Position numbers and translations under genes: made by a program. Source: Eudorina sp. 2006-703-Eu-15 (lineage: Eukaryota > Chlorophyta > Chlorophyceae > Chlamydomonadales > Volvocaceae). Taken from it: a stretch of DNA of 64,000 bases. Under the pieces are notes generated by a model. It did no database searches and was not told the DNA's origin. It worked only from the letters and a program-made list of their open reading frames with translations. This document shows, one piece after another, positions 45,768-56,888 of this stretch. The stretch is taken from assembly GCA_003117195.1 (NCBI GenBank), contig BDSI01000006.1, forward strand, positions 1,703,987 through 1,767,986. Reading direction: 5' to 3'. How positions within the stretch are numbered: position 1 is the first letter of the stretch; every line of letters begins with the position of its first letter.

Positions 45768-48203
45768 TTAGGATTCACGGTTACAAGGGGGACCAACAAC
45801 CAAGGTGATCGCTCGCCGTACAGGCGTAGACGGACTGTTCATCCTACCCCAGGGGCATGCCCTGCACGAAGCAAGGAGCCATGCCAAAGAAAAGAAGCCA
45901 AGGAACCACCGGACCCAAGCCTTCAAAAGTACGAGCCGCCTAAGGGCAGGAGCAAACTGCGGCCAACAACCAGCCTAAAGACACATAGGGCTGCCAACTG
46001 AGCACCCAGAACCAGGGCCAACCTCCCGGCCCGGAAGACACAACGCACCGACGCAGCCAAGCCCGCACCAGAGTACGGGATAAATCAATGACTCATCCAG
46101 GGACCACCAGCACCAAGCCAACAAAGAGAAGATCACGAGACCACGAGCGCCAACGCAATGGGTGGCGGGACCAGAGGACCCCTACAACCCTCGTAGTTCA
46201 GTAAGTCCAGCACGGACACAGTGCGCGGAAGCGGACCCGGCCGAGAAGGCGGGGTGGACGACGTAGCACACAGTCAGGTCATGCCACAGGCACGCATCAG
46301 ATCACCCACGCGGGGACGCAGGGGGAGAGTCGACGTCCAGGGGAGCATTCAAGACAACACGCCCATTCACATTGCATAGGAACGGGTGTTGAGAGGGAAC
46401 GGAACCCCAATTCCGAGGGGCCAGTCCCAGGGCGGCGAAGGAAGCGAGGCGGGCCCAAAAGTCAGCAGCCACCTCAACCGTGATCGCCGCGAGACGCCCC
46501 CGCAGCAGGGGGGTACGCTGGTCCCACACATTGTACATGCGTTGGCGGCCACGCTCCAGGGCCGCCAAGGCCGCCAGGGCCACGACATCCCAGACTGGCG
46601 GATGCAAACCCGGCGGGCAGACCACAAGCCACAGGTGGTGCCGCTGAAGACCCGAACCGAGCCGCCCGATCGACGCCCCCAACGCCAGCCCTAACACCTC
46701 CCGCAGCGACTGCGCAACAGGGCAATCCCAGAAAAGGTGCCGCCGAACCCAGCACGATCCCGATCCCGAAATGGCCGCGCCACAGGGGCAGCAGGCCGCT
46801 GCACGGAGGCGCGGTCCGCCTGGCCGCGCCGCGCGGGCCGAAACAGCGGGGAAGCCCGCGACCCCATGCACCGCCAGCCGCCAGAGGGGCTCCTTGTGGC
46901 CGTTTTCCCACCGCAGGCGCCAAAGCCTGCGCAGGGTGCTGCGGAAGTCGGCCAGGGCGGATGGCGGCACCGGCAACTGCCCATATGCATCCGCAATATA
47001 AGCCAGGTGCCGGTCCGCCAGGTCCTGCAGGGAAGGGCCGAGCTGTAAGGCCGTGGCAGGCTTGACTGTGAGGCGCAGCAGTGGCACAGGAGGTCCGGCC
47101 GGCGGGCGCCACACAAACCCGCGAAGCAGCGCACGCCAGGCCTCCTGCTCGGTCGGGGCGGCGGCCGCGCCCCGGAGGACCTCCCGGGCGGCCGCCACCC
47201 AGCTAGCGGGTAGGCGCTGCAGGAGGGCGCCCAAGTCGTCCAAAACCTGCACGCCCGAGATGTCCAGAGCCGCCCCCAGCTCGCTGTAGCCGAGGACACC
47301 GCGGAGGGCACAACGCCGGAGCTCCAGCGTACACCCCCGGAGAACACGGGGGGAGAGAGGACCACCCCGCTGCCGAGCGGCAGCGAGGCTACTGCGCGCG
47401 GCTGCCAGCGAACGCCAGCAGCGGAGCGCGGCCCCGATGGTGGTGAGACCCCGCAGGGCGAAGAGGACGGGGAAGTGGGCCTCCAGGCAGCGCCCGTCGG
47501 CCGCCCGGAGGGCGGGGTTGCCCCACAGGGGCGCACTGTAGCACCAGGGGCCCGCCATGGAGTCCGGGTGGAGCAGAGCCGGTGGGCCCAGGGGGGATAG
47601 GGCGCTGAGGAGGCGCCGGAAGGCGGGGCTGGCTGCCGGCGGCTCCACCCCCAGAACCAGGCCGTCATGTGGCGCGAGCAGGCACAGAGGGTGTGCCGCG
47701 GGGTGACATCGTCGGAGGAGGCGGAGGACCAGCGCCGGCCAGGGGGGGTCCGCCGGGAGGAGGCCCGAGGCGCCCAGGACACAGCGCACCGCCGCCATCG
47801 CGTGACGAGCCTGAACATGGGCCCGCAGCGGGAGGAGGCCGAACCCTCCGAGCGCCGGCGGTAGGGCCAGCGTGTCGAGGCCCACGCCCGGGAGTCGCGA
47901 GTGGGGATTCACGGCGTGCAGGCTGGGAGGTACGGCGCGGTCGACCACGGCCGCGACAGAGGCTTGCAGACGCTCCACCACCGCGCGGGCCGGGAGGCCT
48001 TGGAATTCGAGGTGGTAGAGGGCCTGGCTGAGGGCATAGCCCGAAGCGGCGGCGGCGCGGCCAAAGGTAGACAGGGGGAGGCGGGCCACGCGTTCCAGGG
48101 CGGCGAGGACCCCGGTGAAGTCCACAGGCGGCACCATAGTGTCATTGCGGAAGCAGACCCCCAGGGTCCGGGCCTGTTCCACCGTGCGGGGTTGCACCGG
48201 CGC
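45768..48203 (-). mobile_element. LINE copy 9: 2.4 kb, 5'-truncated
   Basis: It covers the 3' UTR and about 630 codons of ORF2 up to the PVQPRTVEQA region. The joint CTAGAG leads to copy 10. Confidence 0.88.
46302..48197 (-). pseudogene. LINE ORF2 C-terminal fragment (copy 9), open
   Basis: An uninterrupted 631-codon frame downstream of the reverse transcriptase core: the QPRTVEQARTLGVCFRNDT segment, the helical connection domain, the Cys/His cluster and the conserved C-terminus. It is nearly identical to the same region of copy 13, so it was inserted recently. It has no polymerase and is 5'-truncated. Confidence 0.82.
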
Positions 48204-48209
48204 CTAGAG

Positions 48210-48847
48210 TGTTTAGGATTCACGGTTACAAGGGGGACCAACAACCAAGTTGATCGCTCGCCGTACAGGCGTAGACGGACTGTTCATCCTACCCCAGGGG
48301 CATGCCCTGCACGAAGCAAGGAGCCATGCCAAAGAAAAGAAGCCAAGGAACCACCGGACCCAAGCCTTCAAAAGTACGAGCCGCCTAAGGGCAGGAGCAA
48401 ACTGCGGCCAACAACCAGCCTAAAGACACATAGGGCTGCCAACTGAGCACCCAGAACCAGGGCCAACCTCCCGGCCCGGAAGACACAACGCACCGACGCA
48501 GCCAAGCCCGCACCAGAGTACGGGATAAATCAATGACTCATCCAGGGACCACCAGCACCAAGCCAACAAAGAGAAGATCACGAGACCACGAGCGCCAACG
48601 CAATGGGTGGCGGGACCAGAGGACCCCTACAACCCTCGTAGTTCAGTAAGTCCAGCACGGACACAGTGCGCGGAAGCGGACCCGGCCGAGAAGGCGGGGT
48701 GGACGACGTAGCACACAGTCAGGTCATGCCACAGGCACGCATCAGATCACCCACGCGGGGACGCAGGGGGAGAGTCGACGTCCAGGGGAGCATTCAAGAC
48801 AACACGCCCATTCACATTGCATAGGAACGGGTGTTGAGAGGGAACGG
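48210..48847 (-). mobile_element. LINE copy 10: 638-bp fragment
   Basis: It holds the whole 3' UTR plus the last few dozen codons of ORF2, with joint CTAGAG. Confidence 0.88.
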
Positions 48848-48853
48848 CTAGAG

Positions 48854-49117
48854 TGTTTAGGATTCACGGTTACAAGGGGGACCAACAACCAAGTTGATCG
48901 CTCGCCGTACAGGCGTAGACGGACTGTTCATCCTACCCCAGGGGCATGCCCTGCACGAAGCAAGGAGCCATGCCAAAGAAAAGAAGCCAAGGAACCACCG
49001 GACCCAAGCCTTCAAAAGTACGAGCTGCCTAAGGGCAGGAGCAAACTGCGGCCAACAACCAGCCTAAAGACACATAGGGCTGCCAACTGAGCACCCAGAA
49101 CCAGGGCCAACCTCCCG
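48854..49117 (-). mobile_element. LINE copy 11: 264-bp 3'-UTR fragment
   Basis: It is truncated at CCAACCTCCCG, with joint AGAG. Confidence 0.88.
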
Positions 49118-49121
49118 AGAG

Positions 49122-49144
49122 TGTTTAGGATTCACGGTTACAAG
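49122..49144 (-). mobile_element. LINE copy 12: 23-bp 3'-end fragment
   Basis: TGTTTAGGATTCACGGTTAC plus AAG, directly followed by the same bases as the start of copy 13. Confidence 0.8.
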
Positions 49145-49681
49145 TGTTTAGGATTCACGGTTACAAGGGGGACCAACAACCAAGTTGATCGCTCGCCGTA
49201 CAGGCGTAGACGGACTGTTCATCCTACCCCAGGGGCATGCCCTGCACGAAGCAAGGAGCCATGCCAAAGAAAAGAAGCCAAGGAACCACCGGACCCAAGC
49301 CTTCAAAAGTACGAGCCGCCTAAGGGCAGGAGCAAACTGCGGCCAACAACCAGCCTAAAGACACATAGGGCTGCCAACTGAGCACCCAGAACCAGGGCCA
49401 ACCTCCCGGCCCGGAAGACACAACGCACCGACGCAGCCAAGCCCGCACCAGAGTACGGGATAAATCAATGACTCATCCAGGGACCACCAGCACCAAGCCA
49501 ACAAAGAGAAGATCACGAGACCACGAGCGCCAACGCAATGGGTGGCGGGACCAGAGGACCCCTACAACCCTCGTAGTTCAGTAAGTCCAGCACGGACACA
49601 GTGCGCGGAAGCGGACCCGGCCGAGAAGGCGGGGTGGACGACGTAGCACACAGTCAGGTCATGCCACAGGCACGCATCAGA

Positions 49682-52600
49682 TCACCCACGCGGGGACGCA
49701 GGGGGAGAGTCGACGTCCAGGGGAGCATTCAAGACAACACGCCCATTCACATTGCATAGGAACGGGTGTTGAGAGGGAACGGAACCCCAATTCCGAGGGG
49801 CCAGTCCCAGGGCGGCGAAGGAAGCGAGGCGGGCCCAAAAGTCAGCAGCCACCTCAACCGTGATCGCCGCGAGACGCCCCCGCAGCAGGGGGGTACGCTG
49901 GTCCCACACATTGTACATGCGTTGGCGGCCACGCTCCAGGGCCGCCAAGGCCGCCAGGGCCACGACATCCCAGACTGGCGGATGCAAACCCGGCGGGCAG
50001 ACCACAAGCCACAGGTGGTGCCGCTGAAGACCCGAACCGAGCCGCCCGATCGACGCCCCCAACGCCAGCCCTAACACCTCCCGCAGCGACTGCGCAACAG
50101 GGCAATCCCAGAAAAGGTGCCGCCGAACCCAGCACGATCCCGATCCCGAAATGGCCGCGCCACAGGGGCAGCAGGCCGCTGCACGGAGGCGCGGTCCGCC
50201 TGGCCGCGCCGCGCGGGCCGAAACAGCGGGGAAGCCCGCGACCCCATGCACCGCCAGCCGCCAGAGGGGCTCCTTGTGGCCGTTTTCCCACCGCAGGCGC
50301 CAAAGCCTGCGCAGGGTGCTGCGGAAGTCGGCCAGGGCGGATGGCGGCACCGGCAACTGCCCATATGCATCCGCAATATAAGCCAGGTGCCGGTCCGCCA
50401 GGTCCTGCAGGGAAGGGCCGAGCTGTAAGGCCGTGGCAGTCTTGACTGTGAGGCGCAGCAGTGGCACAGGAGGTCCGGCCGGCGGGCGCCACACAAACCC
50501 GCGAAGCAGCGCACGCCAGGCCTCCTGCTCGGTCGGGGCGGCGGCCGCGCCCCGGAGGACCTCCCGGGCGGCCGCCACCCAGCTAGCGGGTAGGCGCTGC
50601 AGGAGGGCGCCCAAGTCGTCCAAAACCTGCACGCCCGAGATGTCCAGAGCCGCCCCCAGCTCGCTGTAGCCGAGGACACCGCGGAGGGCACAACGCCGGA
50701 GCTCCAGCGTACACCCCCGGAGAACACGGGGGGAGAGAGGACCACCCCGCTGCCGAGCGGCAGCGAGGCTACTGCGCGCGGCTGCCAGCGAACGCCAGCA
50801 GCGGAGCGCGGCCCCGATGGTGGTGAGACCCCGCAGGGCGAAGAGGACGGGGAAGTGGGCCTCCAGGCAGCGCCCGTCGGCCGCCCGGAGGGCGGGGTTG
50901 CCCCACAGGGGCGCACTGTAGCACCAGGGGCCCGCCATGGAGTCCGGGTGGAGCAGAGCCGGTGGGCCCAGGGGGGATAGGGCGCTGAGGAGGCGCCGGA
51001 AGGCGGGGCTGGCTGCCGGCGGCTCCACCCCCAGAACCAGGCCGTCATGTGGCGCGAGCAGGCACAGAGGGTGTGCCGCGGGGTGACATCGTCGGAGGAG
51101 GCGGAGGACCAGCGCCGGCCAGGGGGGGTCCGCCGGGAGGAGGCCCGAGGCGCCCAGGACACAGCGCACCGCCGCCATCGCGTGACGAGCCTGAACATGG
51201 GCCCGCAGCGGGAGGAGGCCGAACCCTCCGAGCGCCGGCGGTAGGGCCAGCGTGTCGAGGCCCACGCCCGGGAGTCGCGAGTGGGGATTCACGGCGTGCA
51301 GGCTGGGAGGTACGGCGCGGTCGACCACGGCCGCGACAGAGGCTTGCAGACGCTCCACCACCGCGCGGGCCGGGAGGCCTTGGAATTCGAGGTGGTAGAG
51401 GGCCTTGCTGAGGGCATAGCCCGAAGCGGCGGCGGCGCGGCCAAAGGTAGACAGGGGGAGGCGGGCCACGCGTTCCAGGGCGGCGAGGACCCCGGTGAAG
51501 TCCACAGGCGGCACCATAGTGTCATTGCGGAAGCAGACCCCCAGGGTCCGGGCCTGTTCCACCGTGCGGGGTTGCACCGGCGCCACTGCCACCGTCGACG
51601 GCGCCGCCGCCACGGCAGGGGCGGGGGCGGCGGTCGGGCCGGGGCTGGCGGCGGCAGCAGGGGCTGCAGGTGACGGCGGGGCCCCACGGCGGAGGAGTGC
51701 CGAAAAGGTGGTGGCGATGGCGGCCGGTAGGCGACGGAGGGCGGCCAGGAGCGCCACGGCGGCGGCAGGGGGCGGGGGGGAGGGGGAGGCAGCTGCCGAG
51801 GACTCCGGTAGCGCCACGCCAGGGGCCGGTGCGGCGGAGGGAGGTGCTGCGGCGGCAGCCCCCGCCGGTGGGGCGGGGGCGCCGACATGAAGGAGCTCGA
51901 CCTTGCCCAGGTTGAGCCGCTGCCCAGACGCAAGCCGAAAGACATCCATGACCGCCAAGAAGTCAGGGAGCTGAGTGGCGAGGGCCAGCAGCGGGGTGCA
52001 GTCGTCGGCGTACTGGGACGCCGTGACACGGCGGCTGCCGAAGCACAGGCCAACACCCCGGGACTTCAGCCACGCGAGGAGGGCCTGCCCGACCGCTAGG
52101 TAGAGCAGGGGTGCGAGGGGGCAGCCCTGGCGGACTCCCGACGTGATGGGCACGCGCTGGGAGCGATGTCCGTTGACCACTGCTGTGGCCCCCGTGGCGG
52201 TGTGGAGTCGCTGCACCCACCGTAGGAAGCCCGGGCCGACCCCCAAGGCCGCCAGGCAGTCCAGCAGGAAGCCGCGGTCCACCGTGTCGTACGCCTTGTA
52301 GAAGTCGAGGAAGACTGCCAGCGCGGCGCGCTGCTCCGCCCGCAGGAGCTCGGGGAGGAGCTGCAGGAGCCACACGTTGTCAGCGATGCGGCGGGACCGA
52401 AGGAAGGCTGTTTGCTCGGTGTCAATGGTGGCATCGAACACGGGGAGGAGACGGCGCGCCAACACCCGTGCGAGGGTACGGTAGTCCGTGTCCAGCAGCG
52501 TGATGGGGCGGTAGTTGGCTGGGCACGTGGGGTCACCCGACTTCGGGAGGGAGGAGATGACCCCATCCAGGAACCCGGCAGGCACATCCCCCGTACAGCC

Positions 52601-54259
52601 GATCGCCGTGAACACCCGGGCAAGCAGCGGTGCGAAGACGTCCGGGAAGGCCTGGTAGAGTTCCGCTGGAATGCCATCCGCCCCCGGGGAGCGGCCAGGG
52701 GGCGTGGCGGCGAGAGCGGCGGAGACCTCAGCGCTGGACACCTCCGGCCGCCCCAGAGCGGGGAGGCTGTCTTCAGGGCAGCGCCGGCTGAGCGCCCGAA
52801 GGGCAGCGAGAACCTGGTGGCGCGCGGTGGTCGCCGCCGCAGTGCTTGCGGCGGGCGTGCAGATCCCCTGCCAGAAGGAGGCCATGACCTGCGGCATGGT
52901 GTGCGGGTCGGAGGTAACCCCCCCCGAGGGGCGGCGCAGACCGGAGATCCAGCGGCGCGACGCAGGCGGCCGGAGGAGGGCTGTGAGGGCGGGGCACGGG
53001 CGCTCCCCGTGCGCAGCCACGCGTGCCGCGAGCGGCGGGCGCAAGGACCCGCCGCCCGGAGTGAGGCCACCGCGGCAGCAGAGCGGGCGGAGACAGCGCG
53101 GGGGCGGCGGCGGCATCCCCCGCCTCGACCGCGGCCATGGCAGCAGCGGCAGCGGCCCGGGCGTCGACCTCCTCGCGGGCGGCGGACAGCCTGAGGAAGC
53201 GGGCCAGACGGTTGAGCCGGGAGGCGGAGGGCAGCAGCGCCCGCTTGAAGGCGGGCCACCAGCGCAGGAGGCCAGCAGCGTCCGCAGGGGCCGAATCGGT
53301 GGTCTGCCGCAGCCAAGTCCGGAACTGCTCCACCAGGTCCGGATGGTCCAGGAAATGCAGCCGAAGGCGGGGGAGCCCGGGGCCAGGAGGTTGGGCATCC
53401 GGGGCGGCGGCCAGGGACGCGACCACCAGGCGGTGATCGGAGGGGAGTCCGCAGCCCACCTCGCACGAGCGGAGGTACTCAGCGGCACACGGAGAAACCA
53501 CCACCCGATCCAGCCGCGAGGCGCCCCGCGCGTGGAAGAAGGTGAAGCTCCGCTGGGCCGGGTGGAGGTGGCGGTAGCAGTCGACAAAGCCCGGGCAAGC
53601 AGCGGCGAAGCGGCGGGCCGTCGGGGCATCACAGCTGCGGGCCGAGCCCGAGGTGTCCAGGCTGGGCTCCACGACGAAGTTGAAGTCCGCAGCCCAGACG
53701 TGCATGCCGCCCGCCGCCGCCAGCGGCTGCAGGTACTGGTCAATGAAGGCGCGCTGGAGGGCGGGGTCCGCGGAGGGGAGGTATGCGGAGGCCAACGTGA
53801 ACTGGTGGCCACCCCAACTGACAGGAAGGTAGAGGAGGCGGCCAGGCGCTGCAGCAACGGGGGCCGGAGCGCCAGTGGGGAAGGAACACGAGCCCGCTGC
53901 GAGAAGTCGAGAGCGGACAAGGATGGCAACCCCCCGCATGGGCGACCGCGGTCCGAGACCGTGGCGGGGCACCACCAAGAAGACCAGTCATCGAACCGTT
54001 CCTGGCGACAGACCGTGGTGAGTCGGGTCGACGCCAGCGGGACGTCGGTGTCGGTAACATGGGTCTCCTGGAGGCAGACGATGTCAAGGCCCTGACGTTC
54101 CCAGCACCGCAGGAGGGCAGGGAGGCGCGCGTCGGCGCCATGCTCCGCCGACCCCAGTAGGCCGCGCACATTGTGGGAGCCCACCCGCAGCGGGGGGGGG
54201 CCCGTGGGCGGGCGGCCAGCCGCGGCCGCCCCATTACGCCGACATGTCCGCCTCCCCAT
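49682..54259 (-). CDS. LINE ORF2 (copy 13): APE endonuclease-reverse transcriptase
   Basis: The N-terminal APE domain has HNVRGLL, CLQETH, the DFNFVVEPS nuclease motif, SRLDRVVVS and SDHRLV. The L1-type reverse transcriptase has GADGIPAELYQ, FLDFYKAYDTVDRGF, GVRQGCPLAPLLYLAV and the catalytic YADD at 52001-52012. The C-terminus has a Cys/His cluster (CCPCGAAIS...HLFWDC), as in L1-clade LINEs. The proposed ATG at 54259-54257 overlaps the ORF1 stop. The enzyme would nick DNA and prime cDNA synthesis at the target. Two single-base shortfalls interrupt the frame: a C run at about 53,934-53,939 and a G run at about 53,100-53,105. The stretch between them is read in a second frame. From 53,100 to the stop it is open, over 1100 codons. 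Confidence 0.8.
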   Translation of the reverse strand: MGRRTCRRNGAAAAGRPPTGPPPLRVGSHNVRGLLGSAEHGADARLPALLRCWERQGLDIVCLQETHVTDTDVPLASTRLTTVCRQERFDDWSSWWCPATVSDRGRPCGGLPSLSALDFSQRARVPSPLALRPPLLQRLAASSTFLSVGVATSSRWPPHTSPPRTPPSSAPSLTSTCSRWRRRAACTSGLRTSTSSWSPAWTPRARPAAVMPRRPAASPLLARALSTATATSTRPSGASPSSTRGAPRGWIGWWFLRVPLSTSARARWAADSPPITAWWSRPWPPPRMPNLLAPGSPAFGCISWTIRTWWSSSGLGCGRPPIRPLRTLLASCAGGPPSSGRCCPPPPGSTVWPASSGCPPPARRSTPGPLPLLPWPRSRRGMPPPPPRCLRPLCCRGGLTPGGGSLRPPLAARVAAHGERPCPALTALLRPPASRRWISGLRRPSGGVTSDPHTMPQVMASFWQGICTPAASTAAATTARHQVLAALRALSRRCPEDSLPALGRPEVSSAEVSAALAATPPGRSPGADGIPAELYQAFPDVFAPLLARVFTAIGCTGDVPAGFLDGVISSLPKSGDPTCPANYRPITLLDTDYRTLARVLARRLLPVFDATIDTEQTAFLRSRRIADNVWLLQLLPELLRAEQRAALAVFLDFYKAYDTVDRGFLLDCLAALGVGPGFLRWVQRLHTATGATAVVNGHRSQRVPITSGVRQGCPLAPLLYLAVGQALLAWLKSRGVGLCFGSRRVTASQYADDCTPLLALATQLPDFLAVMDVFRLASGQRLNLGKVELLHVGAPAPPAGAAAAAPPSAAPAPGVALPESSAAASPSPPPPAAAVALLAALRRLPAAIATTFSALLRRGAPPSPAAPAAAASPGPTAAPAPAVAAAPSTVAVAPVQPRTVEQARTLGVCFRNDTMVPPVDFTGVLAALERVARLPLSTFGRAAAASGYALSKALYHLEFQGLPARAVVERLQASVAAVVDRAVPPSLHAVNPHSRLPGVGLDTLALPPALGGFGLLPLRAHVQARHAMAAVRCVLGASGLLPADPPWPALVLRLLRRCHPAAHPLCLLAPHDGLVLGVEPPAASPAFRRLLSALSPLGPPALLHPDSMAGPWCYSAPLWGNPALRAADGRCLEAHFPVLFALRGLTTIGAALRCWRSLAAARSSLAAARQRGGPLSPRVLRGCTLELRRCALRGVLGYSELGAALDISGVQVLDDLGALLQRLPASWVAAAREVLRGAAAAPTEQEAWRALLRGFVWRPPAGPPVPLLRLTVKTATALQLGPSLQDLADRHLAYIADAYGQLPVPPSALADFRSTLRRLWRLRWENGHKEPLWRLAVHGVAGFPAVSARAARPGGPRLRAAACCPCGAAISGSGSCWVRRHLFWDCPVAQSLREVLGLALGASIGRLGSGLQRHHLWLVVCPPGLHPPVWDVVALAALAALERGRQRMYNVWDQRTPLLRGRLAAITVEVAADFWARLASFAALGLAPRNWGSVPSQHPFLCNVNGRVVLNAPLDVDSPPASPRG

Positions 54260-55848
54260 CGACGCCGGCAGGGGGGAGGGCGAGGGTGGCGAAGGAGTTG
54301 CAGTCGGAGAGCGGCGGTGCCCGCGGCGCGGGCGGGCTGGCCGCCCGGCTGCGCGGCTGGTTCCGCGCGCGAGAAGCACTGCGGGACCGGCCCGACCGCC
54401 CGGCCGGGCGGAAGCCGTCCGCGTCGGGGTCAGGGGTCAGCCGCTTGCGGCCGGGCAGCACAGGCGGGTCGAGCGGACCCGGCGGGAGTGCAGCAGGCGC
54501 CACCAGCGGCGGCGGGGCAGGCAGAGCCAGCAGCGCCGGGGCGGGCGCCAACGGAAACGCCAGGGCACCGGCCATAGGCGGCGGTGCCGTGGGGGCCACC
54601 AGGGCCGCTGAGGCCGGCGGGGCGTCCGGAGCCGGCGGGGAAGGTGGCGCGGCCGGAACCGGTGGGGCGGGCGGGGCGTCCGGAGCCGGCGGGGCGGCCG
54701 GGGCGCCCGGGGCCGGCGGAGAGGGCGGGGCGCCCGGGGCCGGCGGAGAGGGCGGGGGCGGCGGGGCCGGCCGGGCCGCGGGAGCCGCCGGGACGCCGCC
54801 CGGAGGCGGGGAGACCGAGGGGCCGGGGGGCGGCGGAGGAGCAGCCGGAGCCCGGGCTACATCCGGGCCAACCCCCACCGCGGTCGCACCGGCGGCAGGC
54901 CCACCAGGGTTGCCAACCGCCAAGGCGCCACCCGAGGACCCGCCGGCGGCCGCCGCGGGGGCGGCCAAGCCGGCAGACGGGGCGGCGCCAGCGATCGGCG
55001 CGGCGGGCCCGCCAGCCGATCCCCAGGCACGCCGGCCGGGGGGCGCCTTGCCAGGCGGAGCCAGCCGGGGAGCGAACGCACGCCAGCGCGAGGGCGTGCT
55101 CCCGCCGGTACTGGTCGTAGTCCAGCGTGCGGACAAGTAGCACGCCGCCGTCGGGGCCAGGGACGCGGAGCTGGAAGGTCTCCTGCATCGGAAGGGGCGA
55201 GGAGCCCGGGAAGACCCGAACCAGGAAAGCGTGCGCCGAGCGAAGACGGGCCAGCGGGCTGGGTTCCGTGTAGCCGTCCACGGAGACGATCTGGAGGCCG
55301 TCGAACCAGGCCGCGAACTGGGCGCGTACGTGTGGCGCCGCGATTCCGGCGGGCCAGCCCGTTGTGAGAAGGCAGCGGGGCGCAGGGCCCCCGCCCTCGG
55401 GGGCCTCATCGGCGCCGAAGACCACCCACCGCAGGCCCGGGAAGTTGGCAGCAGGCGGGTCAGTGAGGATGGCCCCGTCCGGACCGCAGAGCGCCCGGAA
55501 CGCGGGAAGAAGGCGCGCGTGGACGTCCACCTCCACATGCAGGGTGGACATACCGCGCACGACCTCGAGGCGAAGCGGGCTGCCCCAGCCCGGCTCGGGA
55601 AGGCCCTCACGCCGGGCCATGTCTTTCAGCGGCGAAATTTTACTTCCAACAGCTGCAAGAATGCGTCCGCGAATACGGGCGAGGTCCACGACTTTGACGT
55701 CGGATGCGACTGCATCGAGGCGAACGCGCCGCACGCCGCTGTTGCGCAGCGCGGTCGTGATGTTGGGCAATAAGGGTTGAACTTCTATCAAAGGAACGCT
55801 CGGCCGGGCCCGGCCGCGAGGCGGGCGCGGCTGATGTGCAGCGGCCAT
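54234..55848 (-). CDS. LINE ORF1 (copy 13)
   Basis: ORF1 starts at MAAAHQPRPPRGRAR. The first 260 or so residues form a folded-looking domain (VRRVRLDAVASDVKVVDLA, LRLEVVRGMSTLHVEVDVHA, LRWVVFGADEAPEGG). I do not match it to a known family. RNA binding is expected of LINE ORF1 proteins but no zinc knuckle is visible. A long Ala/Pro-rich tail with (P/A)PDAPPAPP repeats follows, then a basic stretch GRKRLTPDPDADGFRPAG and SRSRAASPP. The frame changes once at about 55,020-55,070. The reading that ends GEADMSA stops at 54236-54234. Confidence 0.7.
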
Positions 55849-55896
55849 GGTGAATCACATGAAGATAATTTGGACGGCACGACGCATAGACATCTG

Positions 55897-56226
55897 TGTT
55901 TAGGATTCACGGTTACAAGGGGGACCAACAACCAAGTTGATCGCTCGCCGTACAGGCGTAGACGGACTGTTCATCCTACCCCAGGGGCATGCCCTGCACG
56001 AAGCAAGGAGCCATGCCAAAGAAAAGAAGCCAAGGAACCACCGGACCCAAGCCTTCAAAAGTACGAGCCGCCTAAGGGCAGGAGCAAACTGCGGCCAACA
56101 ACCAGCCTAAAGACACATAGGGCTGCCAACTGAGCACCCAGAACCAGGGCCAACCTCCCGGCCCGGAAGACACAACGCACCGACGCAGCCAAGCCCGCAC
56201 CAGAGTACGGGATAAATCAATGACTC
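55897..56226 (-). mobile_element. LINE copy 14: 330-bp 3'-UTR fragment
   Basis: It is truncated at exactly the same base as copy 6 (AATGACTC). The upstream joint CTG marks a different tail class from the CTAGAG group. Confidence 0.88.
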
Positions 56227-56231
56227 AGTTA

Positions 56232-56347
56232 TTAGGATTCACGGTTACAAGGGGGACCAACAACCAAGTTGATCGCTCGCCGTACAGGCGTAGACGGACT
56301 GTTCATCCTACCCCAGGGGCATGCCCTGCACGAAGCAAGGAGCCATG
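56232..56347 (-). mobile_element. LINE copy 15: 116-bp 3'-end fragment
   Basis: It begins at TTAGG after AGTTA, is truncated at AGCCATG, and is followed by CTCAGTTA. The same AGTTA joint therefore flanks it on both sides. Confidence 0.85.
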
Positions 56348-56888
56348 CTCAGTTATTAGGATTCACGGTTACAAGGGGGACCAACAACCAAGTTGATCGC
56401 TCGCCGTACAGGCATAGACGGACTGTTCATCCTACCCCAGGGGCATGCCCTGCACGAAGCAAGGAGCCATGCCAAAGAAAAGAAGCCAAGGAACCACCGG
56501 ACCCAAGCCTTCAAAAGTACGAGCTGCCAAAGGGCAGGAGCAAACTGCGGCCAACAACCAGCCTAAAGACACATAGGGCTGCCAACTGAGCACCCAGAAC
56601 CAGGGCCAACCTCCCGGCCCGGAAGACACAACGCACCGATGCAGCCAAGCCCGCACCAGAGTACGGGATAAATCAATGACTCATCCAGGGACCACCAGCA
56701 CCAAGCCAACAAAGAGAAGATTACGAGACCACGAGCGCCAACGCGAGGGTGGCGGGATCAGAGGACCCCTACAACCCTCGTAGTTCAGTAAGTCCAGCAC
56801 GGACACAGTGCGCGGAAGCGGACCCGGCCGAGAAGGCGGGGTGGACGACGTAGCACACAGTCAGGTCATGCCACAGGCACGCATCAGA

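Larger units (their letters stand above)
49145..55893 (-). mobile_element. LINE copy 13: near full length, about 6.75 kb
   Basis: In element order it has a short 5' UTR (55893-55849), ORF1, ORF2 and a 537-bp 3' UTR. Its 5' end agrees with copy 16 to within a few bases (GACGCATAGACAT against GACGCA), which suggests that both are at or close to the true 5' terminus. It is an alpha-subfamily copy. Confidence 0.88.

Noticed and set aside
54244..55140. Plus-strand Gly/Ala-rich 298-codon frame over LINE ORF1
   Set aside because: It is the complement of the Pro/Ala-rich ORF1 tail; a shadow with no start context or homology.
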